A stretch of DNA of 64,000 nucleotides from an uncultured Clostridia bacterium (GTDB lineage Bacteria; Bacillota; Clostridia; Oscillospirales; Ruminococcaceae). Under the pieces are notes generated by a model. It had not been told where the DNA came from. It did no database searches and was given only the letters and a program-made list of their open reading frames with translations. Position 1 is the stretch's first letter; each line of letters starts with the position of its first letter. Below, one piece after another: positions 16,305 through 24,143 of this stretch. The stretch is taken from the NCBI GenBank assembly GCA_947624555.1, contig CANQKW010000007.1, positions 1 to 64,000 on the forward strand. Reading direction: 5' to 3'. The position numbers and the translations under genes are program-made.

Positions 16305-16886
16305 TTATGACAATATGCTGTTGAACCATTCAAAAAGAGCGAATTTTATCTTGATGGGCTGAGGCTTTCCAAAGCTTTCCAAAACACTTTCGGCTGTTTG
16401 GCTTTTGGAGGCGGACGGAATACAAAGCTGCGGAAAAATCACGCACCACCAGTTTTGCCCCTCGCCGCTGCCTAAGGTTATCCTGAGAGCACGGTATTCT
16501 CCTGCCGGAAGAATAAATGTGTCGTATTCCCTCGTGGTGAAATCCATTGTGACAAGCTCCGCTTTAGCGCCGTATGAAAAGCCGTTTTCTTCAAGAAATT
16601 CATTGGATTTGCGCTCAATTTCGGGGAGCAGTTTTTCGGCTTTTTCCTCTGCATCGGAGAGAGTTTCGCATTGGGAAAGCTCTCCCGAAAACTCTTTGAG
16701 AATATAGTCACGCAGTTTTATTTTGATTGCCTGGTCGTCACGGCTGTCGGAATTTGCAGGTATGTGTATCCGCAAAACCTCTTTGCATACGGTTTCACAA
16801 TTTCGGGAAAATGTAAGAAATCCTCCTAAGGCGAATGATAAGGCTGCTCCGATAATCAAAGCGGCGGATATAAGTATTTTTTTCAT
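16305..16886 (-). CDS. spoIIR: Stage II sporulation protein R
   Basis: SpoIIR is made in the forespore, crosses its membrane and triggers processing of pro-sigma-E by SpoIIGA. The 193-residue protein has an N-terminal signal or anchor (about 2-25), then the diagnostic VLRIHIPANSDSRDDQAIKIKLRD, and an EYDTFILPAGEYRALRI...GQNWWCVIFPQLC block near the C-terminus. The ATG at 16886 has AAAGGA upstream. It is adjacent to spoIIP, so two genes acting in successive compartment-signalling steps are neighbours. I could not pick out a sigma-F promoter. Confidence 0.93.
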   Translation of the reverse strand: MKKILISAALIIGAALSFALGGFLTFSRNCETVCKEVLRIHIPANSDSRDDQAIKIKLRDYILKEFSGELSQCETLSDAEEKAEKLLPEIERKSNEFLEENGFSYGAKAELVTMDFTTREYDTFILPAGEYRALRITLGSGEGQNWWCVIFPQLCIPSASKSQTAESVLESFGKPQPIKIKFALFEWFNSILS

Positions 16887-16967
16887 AGCTTGTCCTTTCC
16901 ATGATGTTTTGTTTTCGGAAATATTATTGACTGAATGAACAAATTTAATCAAAAATGTAAAAAATAC

Positions 16968-16996
16968 TTGAAATAATTATTACTTTATTGTATAAT
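16968..16996 (+). promoter_or_regulatory. Promoter of the hprK operon
   Basis: TTGAAA (16968-16973), 17-base spacer, TATAAT (16991-16996). It places the transcript start near 17003, at the structured leader. A second TATAAT lies at 17104-17109 without a good -35 box. Confidence 0.7.
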
Positions 16997-17004
16997 AAAA
17001 ACAT

Positions 17005-17092
17005 AATCCCGATTTTGCTTTATTCCGCCGCCCTGCCGTGCGGCTAAGGACAATACAAAAGACAATGTTCAAACAAATCGGGATAAAGCATT
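17005..17092 (+). promoter_or_regulatory. Structured leader RNA ahead of hprK, type unknown
   Basis: Two complementary pairs interleave. ATCCCGATTT (17006-17015) pairs with AAATCGGGAT (17075-17084). TGCTTTAT (17016-17023) pairs with ATAAAGCA (17083-17090). A GCCGC/GCGGC hairpin lies between (about 17028-17043), followed by an unpaired A-rich stretch with AAGGACAATAC. The order A, B, A', B' is that of a pseudoknot, or of two alternative folds. I do not match it to any riboswitch class. It sits between a sigma-A promoter and the hprK ribosome binding site. Confidence 0.45.
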
Positions 17093-17145
17093 AACGGTTT
17101 TGCTATAATAATGGAGATTGAAATTTTTTATAAAGGGGAGATTTT

Positions 17146-18117
17146 ATGCCGCTTGAGGAAATTACAAGGGAGTTTTCGTTTCCGCTTTGCAGAATGATCG
17201 ACGAGTTTAAGCTCGAAGTTATCTATATGCCCGAAAACGGAGAAAACATTCTTATCAGCAACAATGATACAAACCGTCCCGGTCTGCAATTTGCAGGTTT
17301 TTATGAATATTTTGACAACAAGCGTATACAGGTCATGGGCAAAATGGAACACGCTTACTTATCGGGGCTTGAACCTGAGGTGCGCAAAAAACGTATCATG
17401 GATCTGCTGAGTTACCATTTCCCTGCGCTTGTCATTACGCGCAACGAAGAAATTTTCCCCGAAATGCTGGAGCTTGCGCCGAATTATGAGATACCGATTT
17501 TACGCACCGACGAGAGTACGAGTGTGTTTATTTCAAAGCTTATTGCTTTCCTGAATTTACAGCTTGCGCCCAGAATTACCCGTCACGGCGTTCTTATCGA
17601 AATCTACGGCGAGGGAGTTATGATTCTCGGAGAAAGCGGCGTAGGTAAGAGCGAAACCGCAATTGAACTTGTAAAAAGAGGTCACAGGCTTATCGCAGAC
17701 GACGCTGTTGAAATCAAAAAAGCGTCGAATATTACGCTTGTCGGTTCTTCGCCCGATAATATAAGGCACTTTTTGGAGCTTAGAGGTATCGGTATAGTCA
17801 ATGCACGTCAGCTCTTCGGTATCGGTGCGGTAAAAATGTCGACTAAAATCGATATGGTCGTTGAAATGGAACTTTGGAACCCCGAAAAGACCTATGACAG
17901 AATGGGCGTGGACACGCATTATATGACTATCCTCGGAGTAAAAGTGCCGCTGCTCAATATCCCCGTTAAGCCCGGTCGTAACCTTGCGGTAATTCTTGAA
18001 GTCGCCGCTATGAATAACAGGCAGAAAAAAATGGGCTATAATGCCGCTAAAGACCTTCTTCGTCAGCTCGGTATAGATTCCGACAGCGAAGAGATTATGT
18101 CAGATCTGAATATTTAA
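17146..18117 (+). CDS. hprK: HPr kinase/phosphorylase
   Basis: It phosphorylates Ser46 of the phosphocarrier HPr and removes that phosphate, linking sugar supply to CcpA-type catabolite control. Length 323 residues. The N-terminal domain (1-130) is followed by the kinase core with RHGVLIEIYGEG, Walker A GESGVGKS (162-169), ADDAVEI, and the family signature ELRGIGIVNARQLFG. AAAGGGGAG precedes the ATG. It heads a run with the ROK kinase, murB and rapZ, similar to clusters in other Clostridia. Confidence 0.96.
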   Translation: MPLEEITREFSFPLCRMIDEFKLEVIYMPENGENILISNNDTNRPGLQFAGFYEYFDNKRIQVMGKMEHAYLSGLEPEVRKKRIMDLLSYHFPALVITRNEEIFPEMLELAPNYEIPILRTDESTSVFISKLIAFLNLQLAPRITRHGVLIEIYGEGVMILGESGVGKSETAIELVKRGHRLIADDAVEIKKASNITLVGSSPDNIRHFLELRGIGIVNARQLFGIGAVKMSTKIDMVVEMELWNPEKTYDRMGVDTHYMTILGVKVPLLNIPVKPGRNLAVILEVAAMNNRQKKMGYNAAKDLLRQLGIDSDSEEIMSDLNI

Positions 18118-18137
18118 AATGAGAGGAATTTGGTTTT

Positions 18138-19088
18138 ATGTATAATATCGGTATTGATTTAGGCGGAACAAACATTAAGGTCGGTCTTGTTGATGAAAAT
18201 TACAATATTATCGAGAAAGCGACCGCTAAAACAGACCTCCCCAGACCCGCTGACGAGATTTGCGCAACTATGGTCGAGCTTATATGGAAGTGCCTTAATG
18301 CGGCTAAAGTCACTATCGGTGAGGTAAATTCCATAGGAATAGGCACTCCCGGCGTTGCAAACAGAAACAGCGGCGTTGTTTTGTATTCCTGCAACCTTGA
18401 TTTCCATAATACCGACCTGCGTGCGCTCCTTAAACAGCGCCTTGACAAGCCTATCTATGTCGAAAACGACGCAAATGCGGCTGCTTTCGGCGAGGTCCTT
18501 GCAGGTGCAGGAAGAGGTTATTCCGACGTCGTTGTTGTAACTCTCGGAACAGGCGTGGGCGGCGGTATTATTATCGGCGGCAAAATTTACACGGGATTTA
18601 ATTTCTGCGGAGCAGAACTTGGTCACACCGTTATCGAATATAACGGCAGACAATGCGGCTGCGGAAGAAAAGGCTGTTTCGAGGCATATTCTTCGGCTAC
18701 TGCGCTTATAAATATGACTAAAGAGGCTATGGAAGAGCACAAGGAGTCTGCTATGTGGGAAATCGCAGGCGGAGATATTGAAAAGGTCGACGGGAAAACC
18801 GCATTCGACGGTATGAGAGCAGGCGATGAGACCGCTAAAGGCGTTATCAATATGTATATAGAATACCTCGGCTGCGGTCTTACAAATATTGTAAATACAT
18901 TTCAGCCGCAGGTCCTTCTTATAGGAGGAGGCATCTGCAAGGAGGGCGATAATCTCACAAAGCCGCTTTATGAGATAATCAACCGTGACAGCTACTGCAT
19001 TGACGAAAATCAATCCACTAAGCTTGATATTTGCAAGCTCGGAAACGACGCCGGAATTATCGGTGCAGCTTTCCTTTACAGCTTATGA
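18138..19088 (+). CDS. ROK-family glucokinase
   Basis: It likely phosphorylates glucose to glucose 6-phosphate with ATP. The 316-residue protein has the ATP motif IGIDLGGTNIKVGL at its start, ENDANAAAFGE with the catalytic Asp, GTGVGGGIIIGG, the E-x-G-H of AELGHTVIE, and the ROK zinc motif CGCGRKGCFEAYSS. A ribosome site (GAGAGGAA) lies 11 bases before the ATG. It is 20 bases behind hprK and so co-transcribed with the catabolite-control kinase. Glucose as substrate is the usual annotation for this subgroup and is inferred. Confidence 0.9.
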   Translation: MYNIGIDLGGTNIKVGLVDENYNIIEKATAKTDLPRPADEICATMVELIWKCLNAAKVTIGEVNSIGIGTPGVANRNSGVVLYSCNLDFHNTDLRALLKQRLDKPIYVENDANAAAFGEVLAGAGRGYSDVVVVTLGTGVGGGIIIGGKIYTGFNFCGAELGHTVIEYNGRQCGCGRKGCFEAYSSATALINMTKEAMEEHKESAMWEIAGGDIEKVDGKTAFDGMRAGDETAKGVINMYIEYLGCGLTNIVNTFQPQVLLIGGGICKEGDNLTKPLYEIINRDSYCIDENQSTKLDICKLGNDAGIIGAAFLYSL

Positions 19089-19136
19089 CAACAGGGAAAT
19101 TTACAGTTTTCGCAAATAAATCGTTGGAGGTAATTA

Positions 19137-20036
19137 GTGAATAATTACGCCGAAATTGAAAAAAACTGCCGTGAAAGCGGCAGTTTTTGTGAGAGAAATT
19201 ATAATCTTGCCGATAAAACTTCAATGAAGATAGACGGCAGGTGCGACTTTTTCGCCGCTCCAAAAAACGAAGAAGAGCTTTACAGACTTATCAGGTGCTG
19301 CCGTGAAAATGACGTTCCTTATTTTATTCTCGGCAAAGGGTCAAATGTGCTGATAAATTTGTTCTGCGGCGTCGTTATTTCAACGGCAAATCTTGATGAA
19401 ATCTCCGCTGACGGCACTGAAATTACCGCAGGAGCAGGTGCGTCCCTTGCGGCAGTTTGCAGAACCGCTCTTGAAAACTCCCTTACGGGAATGGAATGTC
19501 TGTACGGTATTCCCGGCTCGGTCGGCGGTGCGCTGTTTATGAATGCGGGCGCTTTTGGCGGCGAGATGAAGGACGTTGTGAAAAGCTGCCGTTACATTGA
19601 CGAAAATGGAAATATCTGCGAGATGAACGCTGATAATATGGAGCTTTGCTATCGGAACAGCGTTTTTCGCAGAAATGATTATGTAATTACTTCAGTCGTT
19701 TTCAGACTTCAGGACGGCGACCAAAACGCCGTTAAAGCACGCATGGAAGAGCTTATGCAGCGCAGACGGGAAAGACAGCCGCTTGAATATCCCTCCTGCG
19801 GAAGCACATTCAAGCGCCCCGAAAACGGGTTTGCGGCAGCTCTTATTGAAGAATGCGGTCTGAAAGGATACTCTATAGGAGGCGCTCAGGTAAGTGAAAA
19901 GCACAGCGGATTTGTTATAAACAAGGGCGGCGCACGCTTTGAGGATATAACTGCTCTGGTGGAATACATCAAAAGTGTTGTACGGGAGCAAAAAGGCGTT
20001 GAGCTGGAATGTGAAATGATCATTGTTGACAATTGA
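19137..20036 (+). CDS. murB: UDP-N-acetylenolpyruvoylglucosamine reductase
   Basis: It reduces UDP-GlcNAc-enolpyruvate to UDP-MurNAc with NADPH, using FAD, in peptidoglycan precursor synthesis. The 299-residue protein shows the FAD-binding GKGSNVLI, GIPGSVGGALFMNAGAFGGEM, and the C-terminal YPSCGSTFKRP and IEECGLKGYSIGGAQVSEKHSGFVIN motifs, with length and order normal for the type I enzyme. The start is GTG at 19137, six bases after GGAGG. A terminator-like hairpin lies within codons 9-17. It is followed after nine bases by rapZ. Confidence 0.95.
   Translation: MNNYAEIEKNCRESGSFCERNYNLADKTSMKIDGRCDFFAAPKNEEELYRLIRCCRENDVPYFILGKGSNVLINLFCGVVISTANLDEISADGTEITAGAGASLAAVCRTALENSLTGMECLYGIPGSVGGALFMNAGAFGGEMKDVVKSCRYIDENGNICEMNADNMELCYRNSVFRRNDYVITSVVFRLQDGDQNAVKARMEELMQRRRERQPLEYPSCGSTFKRPENGFAAALIEECGLKGYSIGGAQVSEKHSGFVINKGGARFEDITALVEYIKSVVREQKGVELECEMIIVDN
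19161..19188 (+). promoter_or_regulatory. Terminator-like hairpin inside the start of murB
   Basis: AAAAACTGCCG (19161-19171) pairs perfectly with CGGCAGTTTTT (19178-19188) over a six-base loop. It has the form of an intrinsic terminator with five T, but lies about 25 bases inside the coding region. It may attenuate murB when ribosomes do not load. Confidence 0.45.
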
Positions 20037-20045
20037 CGAGGATTT

Positions 20046-20906
20046 ATGATTTTTCTGATAGTTACGGGCTTGTCGGGATCGGGCAAGTCTTCCTGCATAA
20101 AGGTTCTTGAGGACATCGGGTTCTTCTGTATCGACAATATGCCGCCGCAGCTTATCCCGAATTTTACGGAAATTTGCGGAAAAAGCAACGAGATAGAGCG
20201 TGTTGCTATCGTTACTGATATCAGGGGCGGAGATTTGTTCCTTAAACTCTCGGAGAATTTGTCCGAAATCCGCTCTATTGACGATGTGGACGTAAAAGTG
20301 CTGTTTCTGGAGGCATCAAAGGAAGTGCTGATGAAACGCTACAACGAAACAAGGAGAAAACACCCCCTTGAAGAAACAGCAGGCGGAGATTTATCGAAGG
20401 CAATCGACGCCGAAATGACCCTGCTGACCGATATAAAAGCAAACGCCGATTATATTATCGACAGCTCGCTGCTTACCGCAAGGCAGCTTCAGGAGCAGGT
20501 GTCGGGGCTGTTTCTCGATAATCCGTCCGACAAGATGATAATAAGCTGTATGAGTTTCGGCTTTATGTACGGTGTTCCCGGAGAGGCTGACCTTGTTTTT
20601 GACGTGCGTTGTCTGCCAAATCCGTTTTATGTCCCTGAGCTGAAAATGAAAACAGGTCTTGACAAGGAAGTTCGGGATTTTGTTATGAAGTTTCCGCAGT
20701 CAAAGGAGCTGGAAAAAAAGCTCTTCGATTTGATTGAATTTCTTTTGCCGCTGTATGTTTCGGAAGGAAAAAGCAGGCTGGTTATCGCTTTCGGCTGTAC
20801 GGGCGGAAAACACCGCTCTATTACCTTTGCAAAGCGAACAGCGGACTTTCTGAAGGAAAAAGGCTTTCGTGTGCGTGAAATTCACCGTGACATTGACAAA
20901 AAGTAA
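20046..20906 (+). CDS. rapZ: RNase adapter / nucleotide-binding protein RapZ (YvcJ family)
   Basis: This P-loop protein links nucleotide or amino-sugar state to RNA or cell-wall control; the Gram-positive role is less defined than in E. coli. The 286-residue protein has Walker A VTGLSGSGKSS (about 6-16), SCMSFGFMYGVPGEADLVFDVRCLPNPF in the middle and FGCTGGKHRSI near the end, all diagnostic of the family. The ATG follows GACGAGGATTT. It completes the hprK-ROK-murB-rapZ cluster; in many Firmicutes rapZ is followed by yvcK and whiA, but here it is not. Confidence 0.94.
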   Translation: MIFLIVTGLSGSGKSSCIKVLEDIGFFCIDNMPPQLIPNFTEICGKSNEIERVAIVTDIRGGDLFLKLSENLSEIRSIDDVDVKVLFLEASKEVLMKRYNETRRKHPLEETAGGDLSKAIDAEMTLLTDIKANADYIIDSSLLTARQLQEQVSGLFLDNPSDKMIISCMSFGFMYGVPGEADLVFDVRCLPNPFYVPELKMKTGLDKEVRDFVMKFPQSKELEKKLFDLIEFLLPLYVSEGKSRLVIAFGCTGGKHRSITFAKRTADFLKEKGFRVREIHRDIDKK

Positions 20907-20916
20907 GTAAAGAGAT

Positions 20917-21480
20917 TTATCGCCCTTTTCCTGCACGGTATCTTTTGATAAACTCTGAAAAACGGTCAGCTATTCTGCTGTTTTCGCCGAAAAGCAAAAA
21001 ATTGCTTTTTCTTGCGCGAACAAGCTCTTCATATCTTATTTCTGCGGCTTGATTTGATATGCCGCAAATTTTTTTTATTTCTTCGGCACTTTCTGCTCCG
21101 CATAAAATCAGCACGGGCAAGGGCGCTAAAAAGTCCGCTGCAAATTTATCAGCCTGACGCTCTTCGGACAAAGTAAGCTCCTTTTTTTCCGAAAGCTTTC
21201 CTATGTGTCCCAAGACGCAATGTCCCAACTCGTGCGCTATCGTGAAACGTCTTTGACGCTCGCCGCAGGAGTTTTCGTTTACCGCTATTACAAACCGGTT
21301 ATTTATTTTAAATGCAAAACCGCAGGTGCTTGTATTATACAGTTCTTCCACTTCTATATCGTATATCTTACGCATAGATTTATAACTAACCGTCTTTATT
21401 CCGATAGCGGCGGCTGCTTTTGACGGGTCTATCGGCAGCTCTGTTATTCCTGCCGCCTCGTAAACGTCGTTTGCCGTCAT
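20917..21480 (-). CDS. ImmA/IrrE-type metallopeptidase
   Basis: The 187-residue protein has the zinc motif FTIAHELGHCVLGH (HELGH at 83-87) and a downstream E in EERQADKFAADFL that provides the third ligand. Peptidases of this type cleave phage- or ICE-type XRE repressors. It lies 18 bases behind an XRE regulator, the classical ImmR-ImmA arrangement. Start at ATG 21480. The likely substrate is the neighbouring repressor. Confidence 0.88.
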   Translation of the reverse strand: MTANDVYEAAGITELPIDPSKAAAAIGIKTVSYKSMRKIYDIEVEELYNTSTCGFAFKINNRFVIAVNENSCGERQRRFTIAHELGHCVLGHIGKLSEKKELTLSEERQADKFAADFLAPLPVLILCGAESAEEIKKICGISNQAAEIRYEELVRARKSNFLLFGENSRIADRFSEFIKRYRAGKGR

Positions 21481-21498
21481 TTTATCACCTCATCTAAG

Positions 21499-21798
21499 TC
21501 AATGATAATCAGGCTCATCAAAAATACTTTGACTGCTGCGCTGCCTGAGTTTTATGCTGTTTTTGCCTTTTCGTGCTGCCACTGAGGTCATATTGTAATT
21601 TTCCTCATATCCGAAAAGCTCGTTCGGCGTACATTCAAGGACTTCAAAAAGCTTATACAAAATCTCTTCTCTCGGAAAGCTTATTCCTTGTTCATAATTG
21701 CCGACAGCCGACGGAGTAACGCCCAGTTCCAGCGCCAACTCTCTCTGAGTAAGACCTGCGCCTTTTCTCAGCTTTGTGATTTTTTCTGCTATTTTCAT
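21499..21798 (-). CDS. XRE-family repressor, ImmR-like
   Basis: The 99-residue protein has a helix-turn-helix at about 7-60 (ITKLRKGAGLTQRELALELGV, then PSAVGNYEQGISFP), followed by a short tail ending in MTSVAARKGKNSIK. It lies between an ImmA-like peptidase and a sigma-like protein, all on the minus strand and likely one transcript. It may control the promoter at 22231-22259, whose spacer holds a palindrome. Confidence 0.88.
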   Translation of the reverse strand: MKIAEKITKLRKGAGLTQRELALELGVTPSAVGNYEQGISFPREEILYKLFEVLECTPNELFGYEENYNMTSVAARKGKNSIKLRQRSSQSIFDEPDYH

Positions 21799-21801
21799 TC
21801 T

Positions 21802-22194
21802 TTAACCTGCCTTTTTCTCACGGTTATAATGCTTTTCGAGATGTTCAAGCGCTTTTTTTCTGATATTGAAAACCTGCCGCTCGCTTACATACATTTCGTC
21901 GGCGATTTTTCTCCAATCTTTTGCCAATATGTAGTACTGATACAGCACAGCACGCTCATCACCCCGCAGCACGCTCATTATTTTAAGCGCCTCCCGCTTT
22001 TCATCAACAATTCTGTCAATGCTTTCGTTAAGCTCTTTTTCAAACTTTGACAGATTTTCTGCCAAAGTTTCTGCATACGCCCTGCTGTGACCTGCGTTTC
22101 TCATTATCCTATGCAGACGCTCAATCTGCTCCAGCTCTGCTTGTACCGCTATTTCAGCCGTTCGTGCGGATTTCAGTATTTCAAGATAGTCCAT
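21802..22194 (-). CDS. Phage-type sigma-like regulator (DUF1492/ArpU-like)
   Basis: The 130-residue protein has an N-terminal coiled helical part and a C-terminal region resembling sigma-70 region 4: ERAVLYQYYILAKDWRKIADEMYVSERQVFNIRKKALEHL (residues about 79-118). Such proteins activate late genes in phages of Firmicutes. It is the first gene of a three-gene run with the XRE and ImmA-like genes. No late phage genes follow it here, although an orphan terminase lies 15 kb away. Confidence 0.7.
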   Translation of the reverse strand: MDYLEILKSARTAEIAVQAELEQIERLHRIMRNAGHSRAYAETLAENLSKFEKELNESIDRIVDEKREALKIMSVLRGDERAVLYQYYILAKDWRKIADEMYVSERQVFNIRKKALEHLEKHYNREKKAG

Positions 22195-22230
22195 ATCGCC
22201 ACTTCTTTCATATTAAATTTCTTTATGAAC

Positions 22231-22259
22231 ATTATATCACAAGTTTCTTGTAGAGTCAA
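22231..22259 (-). promoter_or_regulatory. Promoter of the phage-type regulator trio with internal operator
   Basis: Minus-strand TTGACT (22254-22259), 17-base spacer, TATAAT (22231-22236). The palindrome ACAAGTTTCTTGT (22239-22251) fills the spacer, so a dimeric repressor such as the XRE protein would block RNA polymerase. Confidence 0.7.
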
Positions 22260-22317
22260 TAGGTTTTCGCAAATTTTGTTCAGAATTTAAATTTTTGGTG
22301 AATATAACAGATTATCC

Positions 22318-22346
22318 TTGATTTTTTTCTAAAAATATGATAAAAT
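22318..22346 (+). promoter_or_regulatory. Promoter of the flavoprotein gene
   Basis: TTGATT (22318-22323), 17-base spacer, TAAAAT (22341-22346), 30 bases ahead of the start codon. Confidence 0.65.
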
Positions 22347-22375
22347 TTATTTATAAGAATTAAGGAGGAGATTTT

Positions 22376-22996
22376 ATGAAGGTTATTCTTGTAAACGGTT
22401 CACCGAAAGAAAAGGGCTGCACTTATACGGCTCTTTGTGAAGTGGAAAAGGCGCTTAAAGCGAATGGCTGCCAAACTGAGATTTTCTGGATAGGAAAGGA
22501 GCCTGTTGCAGGATGTATCGGCTGCAACGCTTGTTCTAAAATCGGAAAGTGCTTTAGAAATGACTGCGTAAATGATTTCGTCGAAAAAGCAAAAGGTGCA
22601 GACGGATTTGTTTTCGGTTCTCCCGTACATTATGCGGCAGCGTCCGGTGCGTTGACTTCTTTTATGGACAGAGTTTTCTACTCGGGAAAGCAAAATTTGA
22701 TTTCAAAACCTGCTGCCTGTGTCGTAAGCTGTCGCAGAGGAGGTGCGTCCGCTGCTTTTGACCAGCTTAACAAGTACTTCACTATCAGCTGTATGCCTAT
22801 TGTTTCTTCTCAATACTGGAATCAGGTACACGGTAATTCTCCCGAAGAGGTCATTAAAGACGAAGAGGGATTGCAGACAATGAGAACGCTCGGCAATAAT
22901 ATTGCCTGGCTGCTTAAATGCATTGAAGAGGGCAAAAAGGCGGGCGTAGTCTTCCCTGCTACCGAAACGCCTATCAAGACTAATTTTATAAGATAA
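22376..22996 (+). CDS. NADPH-dependent FMN reductase / iron-sulfur flavoprotein family
   Basis: The 206-residue flavodoxin-fold protein begins MKVILVNGSPKEKGCTYTAL, the FMN-phosphate loop. A cysteine cluster follows, GCIGCNACSKIGKCFRNDC (about 47-65), which may bind an iron-sulfur cluster, then GSPVHYAAASGALTSFMDR, typical of this family. AAGGAGG precedes the ATG. It is a single gene ending at the terminator at 23011-23047. The electron donor and substrate are unknown. Confidence 0.88.
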   Translation: MKVILVNGSPKEKGCTYTALCEVEKALKANGCQTEIFWIGKEPVAGCIGCNACSKIGKCFRNDCVNDFVEKAKGADGFVFGSPVHYAAASGALTSFMDRVFYSGKQNLISKPAACVVSCRRGGASAAFDQLNKYFTISCMPIVSSQYWNQVHGNSPEEVIKDEEGLQTMRTLGNNIAWLLKCIEEGKKAGVVFPATETPIKTNFIR

Positions 22997-23010
22997 ATTT
23001 TAAAATCAGA

Positions 23011-23047
23011 CCTGTCAAAGATTTTTCGGCTTTGACAGGCTTTTTTT
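23011..23047 (+). terminator. Terminator after the flavoprotein gene
   Basis: CCTGTCAAAG (23011-23020) pairs with CTTTGACAGG (23030-23039), followed by a C and seven T. It separates this gene from the convergent spo0A. Confidence 0.88.
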
Positions 23048-23055
23048 GTGTGATT

Positions 23056-23835
23056 TTACCGCAAAGCACCTGTAAGCACTCCGCCTGTCTGCTTTAATTT
23101 GAGCTTTAAATGGTCGGCGATGAGCGCTATAAACTCGGAATTTGTGGGTTTTCCTCTTGACGTCTGTACAGTGTAGGAGAAGAATTTATTCAGTACATCT
23201 ATGTTTCCTCTGTCCCACGCTATTTCTATTGCGTGACGGATTGCACGTTCTACCCTCGAAGAAGTGGTCTGGTACTGCTTTGCTACCGTTGGGTAGAGCA
23301 GCTTTGTTATGCTGTTTATCATCTCGTCATCATTGACGGAGAGAATTATCGCTGTTCTGAGGTAATGATAACCTTTGATATGAGCAGGTATTCCCACTTG
23401 ATGGATTATTTCGGTGACAGCAAGCTCCAGCTCTGTTTCATCGGGCATTTCGGGCGATTTTTCAATCACACCGCACATCTGATTGATTTTGGATACGAGA
23501 AACTGCGGATCAATGGGTTTTAATGCGAATGTTGCGCCTAAATTTGCCGCCTCACGTTCAAGATTGGGGTCGGGCGTCCCTGAAACGATGATAACGTTTG
23601 GAACGTATTTTTTCTCGACTTTTAGTCTGCGGATAACCTCTACTGCGTCGCAGAACGGCATTTTTGCCTCAAGCACCGCAGCGTCGGGCGCCTCGGATTT
23701 TATGCTGTTAAGCACGGAATTTCCGTCGCAGCGGCGAGTTATCGCATACATTCCTGCATTTTTGAGCGCTCCTGCCCACGCTATTCCGCAATCAGCAGAG
23801 TCGTTTCCGATAAGTACTTTGATTTGATTTGTCAT
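23056..23835 (-). CDS. spo0A: Sporulation master regulator Spo0A, with altered receiver
   Basis: The 259-residue protein has an N-terminal receiver (1-120) and the highly diagnostic Spo0A DNA-binding domain (about 145-259), with [36 protein letters not shown] and [10 protein letters not shown]. The receiver is unusual. Where B. subtilis has the phosphoacceptor D56 (VLDIIMP) this protein has E56 (VLEAKMP). The acidic pair D10-D11 is N11-D12. The invariant Lys survives in LKPID. Activation by the normal phosphorelay may therefore be lost or replaced. GGAGG lies eight bases before the ATG. Confidence 0.95.
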   Translation of the reverse strand: MTNQIKVLIGNDSADCGIAWAGALKNAGMYAITRRCDGNSVLNSIKSEAPDAAVLEAKMPFCDAVEVIRRLKVEKKYVPNVIIVSGTPDPNLEREAANLGATFALKPIDPQFLVSKINQMCGVIEKSPEMPDETELELAVTEIIHQVGIPAHIKGYHYLRTAIILSVNDDEMINSITKLLYPTVAKQYQTTSSRVERAIRHAIEIAWDRGNIDVLNKFFSYTVQTSRGKPTNSEFIALIADHLKLKLKQTGGVLTGALR

Positions 23836-23900
23836 TTTTTTATCCTCCGTTTTCTCCGAATAATCAAGCTTGTTTTATGCTTGTCTTTCGGTTTGACTTT

Positions 23901-23929
23901 ATTTTACCATAATTTGGTAAATATTTCAA
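23901..23929 (-). promoter_or_regulatory. spo0A promoter overlapped by a palindrome
   Basis: Minus-strand TTGAAA (23924-23929), 17-base spacer, TAAAAT (23901-23906). A perfect 7-5-7 inverted repeat, TTTACCA-TAATT-TGGTAAA (23903-23921), covers most of the spacer and part of the -10 box, as a repressor operator would. I found no convincing 0A box (TTCGACA). Confidence 0.65.
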
Positions 23930-24080
23930 TATGTTTTTTGGAATTTTTTGGATTTTTTTTATAATTCGCCGAATTTGGCATAACAGCCGCATTTATTAAG
24001 CTCTTTTAAGGATTTTTTTATGTAGGATTTTGTGAAATTTTGAAATTTGATGTCATATTTTAGGACATTTTTTTCTGCTA

Positions 24081-24109
24081 TTGATTTTTCTTTTAATTTA
24101 CTGTATAAT
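24081..24109 (+). promoter_or_regulatory. whiA promoter
   Basis: TTGATT (24081-24086), 17-base spacer, TATAAT (24104-24109). The 308-base gap between spo0A and whiA holds the two divergent promoters and an AT-rich middle in which I see nothing else. Confidence 0.7.
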
Positions 24110-24143
24110 TATATTGAAAAGTTTCAAAAAGGGAGGTAATGTA

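Noticed and set aside
6024-22259. A prophage spanning the terminase and the phage-type regulators
   Set aside because: Between them lie housekeeping and sporulation genes (cca, spoIIP, spoIIR, hprK, murB), and no integrase, structural or lysis genes, so these are separate remnants at most.
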